Positions 1-5,723 are shown, counted from the first letter of the stretch. The stretch is DNA of 5,723 bases from Spirochaetales bacterium (GCA_012519125.1 JAAYQY010000328.1:1-5723), one strand, 5' to 3'. The notes: generated by a model not told the origin, from the sequence alone. Numbers and translations: made by a program.

Positions 1-1794
1 AATCTGCCCCTCGAGCAAGAGTTCGCTGAATACAAAAGCCTTGTATCCGCTGCCTGCATACCCAAGAAAGACGTCCTGCTCCTCGAGAGTGGGGAGATAG
101 GTGTCGATCACTTCTATGATCTGTTTCAGGACAGCGGAACTGTCACTCTTCAGCTGTACGGTGATGTTTGCACTCGTGTACTCGTAATCGATAACCTGGG
201 TAAGCGATTCCGGGTCACCGGAGAACTCGTAGAGCAGCAGGTACTGGCTGATCATCTCCTGGGAATCGGGGATGCTGTGGCTGCCCTCCTCATGCTCAAG
301 CATGACCTGGTTCATCTGCTTGATGAAGGTTGCAAGGGAGAGCGTGTTGCCTACCATCGGATTGGCTTCCAACTCCTGTTGCAAGGCATCCATGGTCTTG
401 AGCAGTTCGGGATCCTTGAAGCGGTCGACTTGGTCTGAGCTGAGAATGATGTTCAGGGTGGAAGTCCCCCCAAATTTCTCATTCACCAGTTCGTCAATCT
501 GGACGATGGAACTGTCCTCTTCGAAATTCGCGAGAAAGCTGGTGTCGATCCACACCTTGGTAGTACCCCAGATGCCGATCAGCAGGACAAGCAAGCTCAC
601 CAGGGTGATGAGCTTGGGGTGTCCAACCACCAACGCCTTGAGGTGAGCCGAGTAGGCTGGTTTGCCCAAGGACTTTTTGGCCGATCGGTAGACAGGCTTG
701 CCCAAGAGGTGGATGGAGGCAGGGAAGAGCAACAGTGCCAGCACCATCTCCCCCAGCACGCCGATAGCGGCAAACAGCCCGAAATAGCGCACAGGAAGCA
801 CCTCGCTGCTCATCAAGGCAACAAAGCCGATGGCTGTGGTGAGGGCAGTCATGATGATCGGACGGATCATCAGCTTTACTGATCGTTCGGCAAGCTCCTG
901 CTTGGTGATGTCCGGATTCTCTTCCATCAGGTGGTGGATGGTGTTGTGCATATGGATGCCATAGGCCACCCCAATGGCGATCAGCATGACGGGTATCATC
1001 GTATCAACGGCATAGATGGGTACTCCCAGCATCGTCATCAGACCAAAGGAGAGCAGGGTGCCGAACAGGACGATGACCATATTGAGAGCGGTGTCACGCA
1101 CCGAGCGCAACAGGAGATAGAGCAGGATGATCATGGTAACGATGACCAGCGGAAACATGATGGCCATGTCCTTTGGACCCAGTTCCGCCAAAGATCCCTC
1201 TATCACGGGGCGACCGGCCATGAGTACTCGTTCAGGTCCCTCCCATTGACCGATCCAGGACTTCAGTTCCTCCTGCAATGCTTTGGAGTCTGCATCTTCG
1301 GTGAGCTCGGCGATGATGAGTGTTGCTGTCCCATCCTTGCTGACATTGCGTCCATATATCATGGAGTTTGCCTGTACTTCGGTCTGTATTTTGGCAATTG
1401 CAGCTTCATCGGTTTTTCCGGAAAAGAAGGGCTCAACTTCCAAAAAGCCATCAGAACTCTTGATGTTGTCGGCGGTCGTGAGACTGGTGACCGAGCTGAA
1501 GGCATCGAATTCCTCAGTAAGCCCCCTCGTGATTGCATCAATCTTTTCCAGCGTCTGCTGGTTGTAGATGCCACTCGGATGCTCCACCACGATGAGTATT
1601 GCATCATGGATGCCAAAAAGCTCCTGTGCCTCGTCACTAGCGACGAACGCAGGATGTGTTTTGGGCATGTACTCGTCCAGATCTGTCTCAAGATCCGCGT
1701 TCTGCGCAATGGAGAGCACGAAGAGTGTGGTGAGAGAGAGCAACAGCAACATCAGGATGAGCGGTCGCTTTGCCAAGGCAGTAAAAAAATGCAT
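1..1794 (-). CDS. RND-superfamily (MMPL/HAE3-type) exporter, C-terminus cut by window edge
   Basis: The frame is open from the ATG at 1794 to the window edge: 598 codons, no stop and no frameshift. The visible layout is that of the RND/MMPL predicted-exporter family (COG1033-like). There is one N-terminal membrane segment (about residues 10-30), a first extracytoplasmic domain (about 32-208), a cluster of five segments (about 210-229, 239-257, 262-280, 310-330, 336-358), and a cytoplasmic linker. A seventh segment (about 394-411) leads into the second extracytoplasmic domain. That domain carries the family-typical run around 'EKFGGTSTL' (439-447) and ends in 'SELLLEGQI' (590-598), just where segment 8 should begin, so the last five segments lie outside the window. 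Members use the proton gradient to move lipids or hydrophobic molecules; the substrate here is unknown. Segment 4 has 'GVAYGIH' (275-281) where many relatives have Asp in place of Ala. GGAGG at 1799-1803 supports the start. The TetR gene lies 77 bases upstream on the same strand, which suggests drug- or lipid-responsive control. The family call is firm; the function is not. Confidence 0.93.
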   Translation of the reverse strand, partial: MHFFTALAKRPLILMLLLLSLTTLFVLSIAQNADLETDLDEYMPKTHPAFVASDEAQELFGIHDAILIVVEHPSGIYNQQTLEKIDAITRGLTEEFDAFSSVTSLTTADNIKSSDGFLEVEPFFSGKTDEAAIAKIQTEVQANSMIYGRNVSKDGTATLIIAELTEDADSKALQEELKSWIGQWEGPERVLMAGRPVIEGSLAELGPKDMAIMFPLVIVTMIILLYLLLRSVRDTALNMVIVLFGTLLSFGLMTMLGVPIYAVDTMIPVMLIAIGVAYGIHMHNTIHHLMEENPDITKQELAERSVKLMIRPIIMTALTTAIGFVALMSSEVLPVRYFGLFAAIGVLGEMVLALLLFPASIHLLGKPVYRSAKKSLGKPAYSAHLKALVVGHPKLITLVSLLVLLIGIWGTTKVWIDTSFLANFEEDSSIVQIDELVNEKFGGTSTLNIILSSDQVDRFKDPELLKTMDALQQELEANPMVGNTLSLATFIKQMNQVMLEHEEGSHSIPDSQEMISQYLLLYEFSGDPESLTQVIDYEYTSANITVQLKSDSSAVLKQIIEVIDTYLPTLEEQDVFLGYAGSGYKAFVFSELLLEGQI

Positions 1795-1798
1795 AATT

Positions 1799-1803
1799 CC
1801 TCC
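1799..1803 (-). promoter_or_regulatory. Shine-Dalgarno site of the RND exporter
   Basis: Read on the minus strand this is GGAGG followed by a 4-base spacer and the ATG at 1794. It fixes the start of the exporter. The end of the putative TetR operator copy at 1807-1829 is only three bases further upstream, so a bound repressor would sit directly next to the translation start region. Confidence 0.8.
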
Positions 1804-1806
1804 AAT

Positions 1807-1829
1807 AGTTAACGTTTACTTACATAATG
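1807..1829. promoter_or_regulatory. putative TetR operator, copy A (before the exporter)
   Basis: This 23-base stretch matches 2468-2490 at 18 of 23 positions, including the identical block AGTTAACG. Within both copies lies a loosely symmetric 16-base core, GTTA(8)TAAC in copy B and GTTA(8)TTAC in copy A, of the size usual for TetR dimer sites. It sits 12 bases upstream of the exporter ATG on the minus strand. A weak possible -35 (TTGCAA, minus strand, 1831-1836) would place the -10 inside this site, but that promoter would leave almost no leader. The repeat is seen directly; binding by the adjacent TetR protein is inferred. Confidence 0.6.
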
Positions 1830-1871
1830 ATTGCAACTTTTTTCCTCCGTGGGGATGAGGCAATGACTCGG

Positions 1872-2453
1872 TTAGTGCAGGGAGAACAGGGTGATAAGAG
1901 TATCTCCAATCACCCCTGCTTGCGAGTACAAGGATGATGCATCGGTGGCCAGATGCCACCGGGAGACAGAAAGTCTGATGGTTCCGAAGGTGATAAGGGC
2001 GAGTTGTGCTGCCCCAAGATCCGTGCGACATCGCCCTTGTTCCATTGCCCGCTCATAAAACCGGGTGATCTGCTGGAGGTTTTTGCCCAGCAAGGTGTTC
2101 AGCTCAGGCTTGAGCTCGATGTCGACGTTGAATGTTTCCTCTGCAAAGAGCATCAGGGAGAATGCAGCATTGTGTTCAAGCAGGCTGAAGAGGTTGGACA
2201 GGAACTGGGTCAGAGAATCAGCATACGAGCCGTTACGGGTGAACAGGGTGGCAAACTGTGGAGCAAGTAGGGTATCCAAATGGTCAATGATCGCCAGCAA
2301 CAGGTCATGCTTGCTTGCAAAGTGCCTGTATACTGCTGCCTCACTCACCCCGATGGCAGCTGCAACGTTGCGGATGGTAAGTTTTTGGATGCCATCTGTA
2401 GCGGTGAGCTTGATGGCTGCTTCAATCAGTTCTGCCTGACGCTGTGTATGCAT
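1872..2453 (-). CDS. TetR/AcrR-family transcriptional regulator
   Basis: This 193-residue protein is the usual length for a TetR-family one-component repressor. The N-terminal DNA-binding domain is clear: helices from residue 5, then the helix-turn-helix at about 25-44 ('LTIRNVAAAIGVSEAAVYRHF' region) followed by 'ASKHDLL', the standard TetR signature. The C-terminal alpha-helical domain (about 55-193) would bind the inducer and dimerise; it is too variable to predict the ligand. The start at 2453 is chosen because AGGAGG (2459-2464) lies five bases upstream. The frame stays open to 2645, but that extension lacks family similarity and would run through the promoter and into the opposite gene. 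Its gene directly precedes the RND exporter on the same strand, and similar 23-base sites stand before both, so it most likely represses itself and the exporter. Control of the divergent hydrolase gene is possible but less likely. Confidence 0.93.
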   Translation of the reverse strand: MHTQRQAELIEAAIKLTATDGIQKLTIRNVAAAIGVSEAAVYRHFASKHDLLLAIIDHLDTLLAPQFATLFTRNGSYADSLTQFLSNLFSLLEHNAAFSLMLFAEETFNVDIELKPELNTLLGKNLQQITRFYERAMEQGRCRTDLGAAQLALITFGTIRLSVSRWHLATDASSLYSQAGVIGDTLITLFSLH

Positions 2454-2458
2454 CGATC

Positions 2459-2464
2459 CCTCCT
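2459..2464 (-). promoter_or_regulatory. Shine-Dalgarno site that sets the tetR start
   Basis: Minus-strand AGGAGG lies five bases before the ATG at 2453. It decides against the longer reading frame that begins at 2645, whose extra 64 residues do not resemble any TetR N-terminus. Confidence 0.8.
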
Positions 2465-2467
2465 GTA

Positions 2468-2490
2468 AGTTAACGATGACTAACGTACTG
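2468..2490. promoter_or_regulatory. putative TetR operator, copy B (before tetR)
   Basis: This is the second copy of the 23-base element described at 1807-1829 (18 of 23 identical). It contains the inverted arms GTTA (2469-2472) and TAAC (2481-2484) and a direct repeat of TAACG spaced exactly ten bases apart (2471 and 2481). It overlaps the predicted -10 of the tetR promoter and lies 14 bases before the tetR ATG, a position suited to autorepression. Protein binding is inferred. Confidence 0.62.
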
Positions 2491-2510
2491 TATCTTTTCC
2501 TTTTTGGCAA
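2482..2510 (-). promoter_or_regulatory. predicted sigma-70-type promoter of tetR
   Basis: On the minus strand the -35 TTGCCA (2505-2510, five of six consensus positions) and the -10 TACGTT (2482-2487, three of six) are 17 bases apart. The -10 lies inside operator copy B. The -10 is weak, so this is a moderate prediction. Confidence 0.45.
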
Positions 2511-2519
2511 GTGTCTGCT

Positions 2520-2551
2520 GCATAAAAGTGTGGGCAATCCCAGCTTTGTGC
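2520..2551. repeat. imperfect inverted repeat in the divergent promoter region
   Basis: Three nested pairs of complementary blocks surround a CAAT centre: GCA (2520-2522) with TGC (2549-2551), AAAG (2525-2528) with CTTT (2544-2547), and TGGG (2531-2534) with CCCA (2539-2542). That gives 11 pairs, but the gaps between blocks are two bases on the left and one on the right. It lies between the tetR promoter and the hydrolase gene, so it could be an operator for an unlinked sugar regulator or a cruciform-prone site. There is no T-run, so it is not a terminator. Confidence 0.4.
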
Positions 2552-2580
2552 TTGCATGGTCGGTAGAGTGATAGGATACT
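2552..2580 (+). promoter_or_regulatory. weak candidate promoter of the GH105 gene
   Basis: TTGCAT (2552-2557) and GATACT (2575-2580) are 17 bases apart. The -10-like box matches the consensus at four of six positions, the -35-like box at three. Transcription would begin at or very near the ATG at 2587, giving a leaderless or nearly leaderless message. No better plus-strand promoter was found in 2454-2586. Confidence 0.25.
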
Positions 2581-2586
2581 GAGCGA

Positions 2587-4668
2587 ATGGACAGATCAAA
2601 AAGCATGGCCCAGGCAACTGAGGTGCAATCAGCACAGGCAATCATCAGACGCTACCTTTCCAAGCACGGACAGGGCAGTTATACCTACCGACCTTTTTTC
2701 AAGGGAGGCATCTACCGGCGGGAGAATTATCGCTATCTGGCAGACCTCAAGCTCTTGCTGCCCGAGGCAGAGCTGGGAAGCTTTTCCTGCATTTGGGGAA
2801 CCTATACTGCAGGTGAGGCGATGAGTCTTCGCTTTGCCCTCATCCCGTTCGGCCCCGTCAGGATTTTCGTCAACGGCAAGCTTGCCGGTTCGAGTGACAT
2901 CTTCAGTGAGCGCTACCGTTCCAAGCAGATCTTCGACCTTGAGCTGCAAGAGGGTACCAATGACCTTGTGTTGGTGTGTGAGCATACCAGCGGTGGCTTT
3001 GGTTGTGAGTTCGGTACCTGGGTGGGAAAGCTAGACTACTACTTTCTGATGCCCTCGCCGATGCAAGAGAGTGAGGGTGTTTGGTACTCGCATGCGCTTG
3101 CCGAAGTTCCCGAAACACTGGATGCACAGAGCCTGGAAAGCCTCGCATGGAGCCCACAGCCTTTTGCAAGGGAGGGCAATGAGGTGGATCTTGCACAGGT
3201 CTTTCCGTCGGCCCATGAGGGATCGTACGTGGTGATGACTACCTCGCTTGCTTTGAAGGAGAGCACTTGGTGCACCATTGAAAGCAACGCAGAGCTGTTG
3301 GTGGATGGTGTTCAGATCATGCAGGAGAGTGTTGAGCTCTCAGGCGGTGAACACCAACTCATCCTCTATGCCAAAACCGGCAAGCCATGTGTGCTCAGCA
3401 TTCAGGACGCCAAAACCGATGAAGTGGTGAAGCTGTACAATCCTGTTTTGGGGACGGAAAGCCCGTATCCCTTCTTGTTGGCCGGTCCGTTTGATGAGCA
3501 TCCCAAGGAATTTCCCATCCAATACCTCAAGCCGTTCGAAACCTCTTCTGGTGCTCTGGATTTCTGGCATCTGGAAGGTGAGGCAGCCTATCTGAGGATC
3601 TACAACGAAAACCCACTCTTCGGGCACTGGAATTATCCGCTGGGGGTGACCCTGTATGGCTTGGCCGAAAGTGAGCGGATGCTCAAGACAGTTGATGAAC
3701 AGCTGTCTTACCAGATCCATCACTATCTTGTACAGCATATCCAGGCAAGCATCGACACCTATGCCTATGGCATGTGGGACAAGCAGACCCTCGGGGGTGC
3801 CACGGCAGTCCATCATCTGATGACCAGCCTCGATAGCCTGGATGACTGCGGCAGCTTTGCCTCCACGTTGCTGGAGGTTGCCAAAGACCATGAGTTGGTC
3901 GGCTATGAACCGCTTATTGAGGTGGTTGGGCACTACATCTCAAAGACCCAGCCTCGCCTCAGCGATGGCACGTTCTTCCGTACCGGCCTGATGCATGAGT
4001 TCCATGAGAATACCATGTGGATCGATGATCTGTACATGTCGGTTCCCTTCCTCTGCCGCTATGCCCGCTACAGTGCAGATGCTGCCCACCTGGATGATGC
4101 AGCACATCAGTTTTTCGGGTTTTCCAAATACCTGTACATGGATGAGGAACAGTTGATGAGTCATGTCTATGACTTTGACCGAAACCTCTCCACCGGCATT
4201 CCTTGGGGAAGGGGAAATGGATGGGTTCTGTTCAGCCTCTCTGAACTATTGATGGTTCTCGATCCTAAACATCCGAAGCGCTCAGCCTTGCTGGAGTTCT
4301 TCGGTAAGCTCAGCGAGGGCTATGTGCGTCTTCAGGATGAGGAGGGGATGTTCCATCAGGTACTCAATTACCCTCACTCATACCAAGAGAGCTCCTGTAC
4401 CGCCATGTTTGCCTGTGCATTCTCCCGTGGTGTCCGTAGTGGTTGGTATGAAGAGGCTGGGCCGTATCGGGAGGCCTGCATCAAGGCCTGCGAAGCACTT
4501 AAGACAAAGGCCATCGATATCGATGGCCATGTCTGGGGAGTCTGTAGGGGATCAGAATTCTCCTGCTCGAAACACTACTATGCCCAACAGCTGCTTCCGC
4601 GCTTGGATGATACCCACGGAATCGGCATCATCCTGCTGGCCCTGTGTGAGCGGGCCAAGCTCTCCTAA
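2587..4668 (+). CDS. GH105 unsaturated rhamnogalacturonyl/glucuronyl hydrolase with long N-terminal extension
   Basis: A 693-residue protein. The C-terminal half (about residues 345-690) matches the GH105 (alpha/alpha)6 barrel: 'HWNYPLGVTLYGL' (347-359), 'LDDCG' (418-422), 'MWIDDLYM' (477-484), 'WGRGNGW' (540-546), 'ESSCTAMFA' (601-609). D480 or D481 is the expected catalytic acid, matching Asp143 of YteR. Family members hydrate the C4-C5 double bond of the non-reducing-end unsaturated uronic acid left by polysaccharide lyases, releasing it from the rest of the sugar. Single-domain GH105 enzymes are about 370 residues. Here the first 340 residues form two beta-rich modules (about 32-155 and 205-285), each with a 'VNG/VDG' turn ('VRIFVNGKLAG' 91-101, 'ELLVDGVQI' 236-244) and a later G-N/H-L strand ('LQEGTNDLVLV', 'LSGGEHQLILY'), like the beta-sandwich sugar-binding modules of other glycosidases. 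No signal peptide is present, so the enzyme should act in the cytoplasm. An in-frame stop at 2572 leaves 2587 as the first ATG; its ribosome site is weak (AGGA, 2573-2576). The importer converges on it. Substrate is not determined. Confidence 0.9.
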   Translation: MDRSKSMAQATEVQSAQAIIRRYLSKHGQGSYTYRPFFKGGIYRRENYRYLADLKLLLPEAELGSFSCIWGTYTAGEAMSLRFALIPFGPVRIFVNGKLAGSSDIFSERYRSKQIFDLELQEGTNDLVLVCEHTSGGFGCEFGTWVGKLDYYFLMPSPMQESEGVWYSHALAEVPETLDAQSLESLAWSPQPFAREGNEVDLAQVFPSAHEGSYVVMTTSLALKESTWCTIESNAELLVDGVQIMQESVELSGGEHQLILYAKTGKPCVLSIQDAKTDEVVKLYNPVLGTESPYPFLLAGPFDEHPKEFPIQYLKPFETSSGALDFWHLEGEAAYLRIYNENPLFGHWNYPLGVTLYGLAESERMLKTVDEQLSYQIHHYLVQHIQASIDTYAYGMWDKQTLGGATAVHHLMTSLDSLDDCGSFASTLLEVAKDHELVGYEPLIEVVGHYISKTQPRLSDGTFFRTGLMHEFHENTMWIDDLYMSVPFLCRYARYSADAAHLDDAAHQFFGFSKYLYMDEEQLMSHVYDFDRNLSTGIPWGRGNGWVLFSLSELLMVLDPKHPKRSALLEFFGKLSEGYVRLQDEEGMFHQVLNYPHSYQESSCTAMFACAFSRGVRSGWYEEAGPYREACIKACEALKTKAIDIDGHVWGVCRGSEFSCSKHYYAQQLLPRLDDTHGIGIILLALCERAKLS
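4509..4528. repeat. perfect 20-base palindrome inside the GH105 gene
   Basis: The arms GGCCATCGAT and ATCGATGGCC are exact reverse complements with no spacer. The palindrome stops at both ends (A opposite A at 4508/4529). It encodes AIDIDG (residues 642-647), about 140 bases before the stop codon. Part of the symmetry comes from the repeated ATC GAT codons. No U-run follows on either strand, so it is not a standard terminator. Confidence 0.75.
4665..4668. other. overlapping convergent stop codons
   Basis: The four bases CTAA serve both genes: TAA (4666-4668) ends the GH105 gene on the plus strand and TAG (4665-4667, reversed) ends the permease on the minus strand. No intrinsic terminator is visible between or just beyond them, so each transcript probably extends antisense into the other gene. 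Confidence 0.9.
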
Positions 4669-5513
4669 CCCTTGAGACCGGTGGTCACCAAGCCTTGTAC
4701 GATGTACTTCTGGAAGATCAGGAAGATGACCAGTACCGGCAACAGGCTGAGTGTCCCCATGGCAAAGATTGCCGACCAGTCGGTGCTCGTCATGGGGTCG
4801 CTGAACATTCTCAGTGCGAGGCTGACCGTGAACAGCCTTGGCTTGTTCAGGAAGAGAAGAGGTCCCAAGAAGTCATCCCATCGCCAGTAGAAGCTGAAGA
4901 TGGTGCTGGTGATCACAGCAGGTTTGATCAGGGGAAAGAGAATCCTGGTGAAGACGGAGAAGCGGTTGCATCCGTCTATCTTTGCCGAATCGTCAAGCTC
5001 ATAGGGAATTTGGCGGATGAACTGCACCATCAGGAAGATGAAGAAGGGCAGACCGGCAAACTGGGGGATGATCAGGGGTTTGAAGCTGTTGATCCACCCC
5101 AGCTTGTGGAAGATGATGAATTGCGGGACCATGACCACTTGGTAGGGAATCATCATGGTCATGAACATGCACCCATACCAGAACGCCCTTCCCCTGAAAG
5201 GTACCCTGGCAAATCCGTATGCAACGAGTGATGAGGCAAGAACCGCACCGAGAGTGGAAAGAACGGTGTAGTAGAACGAGTTGTAGAAGAAGGTGGTGAA
5301 GGTCACCGAGTTGTTGAATCTCCAGCCTCGCGCATAATTGTCGAAACGGAAGGTCTTGGGTATGAGTGAGGTGGTATTGAAGATGTCAGCTGTTTCCTTG
5401 AATGAGTTCGAGACCATCCAGAGGATCGGGTAGAGCATCACATATGCAAGCAGAATGACCACCAGGTGGAAAGCAGCTTGTCCAAGAAGGTGTTTGATTT
5501 TCCTCTTCGTCAT
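4665..5513 (-). CDS. CUT1-family sugar ABC transporter permease, MalG/YesQ type
   Basis: A 282-residue inner-membrane protein of normal length for the second permease of a carbohydrate importer. Six membrane segments are visible at about residues 13-32, 76-100, 112-133, 146-166, 196-216 and 250-270. The cytoplasmic EAA loop, which contacts the ATPase subunit, is at 172-198 ('ELDDSAKIDG' then 'ILFPLIKP'), with the conserved DG (180-181) and the two prolines (194, 198). The 'MIPYQVVMVPQF' segment (121-132) is typical of MalG-like permeases for oligosaccharides. GGAGGG (5522-5527) lies eight bases before the ATG at 5513. It follows the MalF-type partner after one base, so the two are co-transcribed and translationally coupled. 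It would pair with that permease, an extracellular binding protein and an MsmX/UgpC-like ATPase, none of which is in the window. Its TAG stop overlaps the stop of the GH105 gene. The neighbouring GH105 suggests uronide oligosaccharides as cargo, but other sugars cannot be excluded. Confidence 0.94.
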   Translation of the reverse strand: MTKRKIKHLLGQAAFHLVVILLAYVMLYPILWMVSNSFKETADIFNTTSLIPKTFRFDNYARGWRFNNSVTFTTFFYNSFYYTVLSTLGAVLASSLVAYGFARVPFRGRAFWYGCMFMTMMIPYQVVMVPQFIIFHKLGWINSFKPLIIPQFAGLPFFIFLMVQFIRQIPYELDDSAKIDGCNRFSVFTRILFPLIKPAVITSTIFSFYWRWDDFLGPLLFLNKPRLFTVSLALRMFSDPMTSTDWSAIFAMGTLSLLPVLVIFLIFQKYIVQGLVTTGLKG

Positions 5514-5514
5514 C

Positions 5515-5723
5515 TTATTTGCCCTCCTTCGCTTCGTAGAAGACCCAGCTGCTGCTGGTCTTGAAGACGATGCCGGTCATCAAACCGATGATGAGGACCA
5601 GTACCCAGGCCATGGCGCTGCTGTAGCCCATGTCGTAGTACTTGAAGGCTCGTTGGTAGAGATAGAGGGCATAGACAAGGGTGGAATTGAGCGGATCACC
5701 AGAACCTCCGCTGACGACGAAGG
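5515..5723 (-). CDS. CUT1-family sugar ABC transporter permease, MalF/YesP type, 3' part only
   Basis: The last 68 residues and stop codon of a first-permease subunit; the rest lies beyond the right edge. The visible piece begins 'FVVSGGSGDPLNSTLVYALY', contains 'YQRAFKYYDMGYSSAMAWVL' and a final membrane segment (visible residues about 35-54), and ends 'WVFYEAKEGK'. This is the standard C-terminus of MalF-like permeases: the G-rich 'GGxxxxSTL' loop, then 'FKYxxMGYxSAxAW', then 'WVxYE'. The last helix and this loop pack against the MalG-type partner encoded one base downstream. Its start, promoter and EAA loop are not visible, so its regulation cannot be judged. Confidence 0.9.
   Translation of the reverse strand, partial: FVVSGGSGDPLNSTLVYALYLYQRAFKYYDMGYSSAMAWVLVLIIGLMTGIVFKTSSSWVFYEAKEGK

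Noticed and set aside
1..650. Possible frameshift or truncation in the exporter
   Set aside because: Codon-by-codon translation shows one uninterrupted minus-strand frame with family-typical sequence to the window edge.
931..1812. A 293-codon open frame on the plus strand
   Set aside because: It lies wholly opposite the RND exporter, has a low-complexity H/Q/D/E-rich translation without any family look, and has no ribosome site. It is a codon-bias shadow.
1836..1861. Possible terminator between tetR and the exporter
   Set aside because: There is only a 4-base stem (CCTC/GAGG). The homopolymer is a run of A on the strand transcribed from tetR, so it cannot supply the needed U-run.
2454..2645. 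N-terminal extension of the TetR frame to an ATG at 2645
   Set aside because: The extra 64 residues are unlike any TetR N-terminus, overlap the divergent gene and its promoter, and a strong ribosome site precedes the ATG at 2453.
3340..3933. A 197-codon open frame on the minus strand inside the GH105 gene
   Set aside because: It is antisense to well-conserved GH105 coding sequence, and its translation has no recognisable domain.
4695..5231. A 178-codon plus-strand frame opposite the MalG-type permease
   Set aside because: The translation is charged and repetitive-looking (E, D, H, Q), typical of the reverse strand of a membrane-protein gene, and the permease is unambiguous.
5549..5562. Small hairpin CCAGC/GCTGG near the end of the MalF-type permease
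   Set aside because: It is a by-product of serial AGC serine codons followed by TGG, with no T-run and no regulatory position.

Overview
The window looks like chromosomal DNA of a carbohydrate-fermenting bacterium of moderate GC content. It holds binding-protein-dependent (CUT1) sugar ABC permeases, a cytoplasmic unsaturated-uronide hydrolase and an RND-superfamily (MMPL/HAE3-type) exporter with its own TetR regulator. This combination, with strong GGAGG ribosome sites and protein styles like those of free-living spirochaetes, makes a Sphaerochaeta-like organism my best guess. That is an impression from gene content, not a demonstrated identity. Gene density is high: no stretch over 300 bases lacks a gene, and I see no RNA genes, insertion sequences, CRISPR arrays or phage genes.

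Left part (1-2590), minus strand: a TetR-family regulator (1872-2453) is followed after 77 bases by a large RND/MMPL exporter that begins at 1794 and runs off the left edge with its C-terminal third missing. Nearly the same 23-base sequence (18 of 23 positions identical) lies just upstream of the start codons of both genes. The simplest reading is that the TetR protein represses itself and the exporter through these two sites.

Middle (2587-4668), plus strand: a 693-residue protein whose C-terminal half is a GH105 (YteR/YesR-like) unsaturated glucuronyl/galacturonyl hydrolase. Its N-terminal half is an unusual pair of beta-rich modules. There is no signal peptide, so it should act in the cytoplasm on imported lyase products. 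A perfect 20-base palindrome lies near the 3' end of the gene.

Right part (4665-5723), minus strand: the second permease (MalG/YesQ type, complete) and the end of the first permease (MalF/YesP type, cut by the right edge) of a CUT1 sugar importer, separated by one base. The second permease converges on the hydrolase gene, and their stop codons overlap in a 4-base CTAA. The importer and hydrolase together suggest uptake and cytoplasmic breakdown of unsaturated uronic-acid oligosaccharides, for example from rhamnogalacturonan. The substrate cannot be fixed from sequence alone. The TetR/exporter pair appears to be a separate functional unit that shares only the 133-base divergent promoter region with the hydrolase gene.
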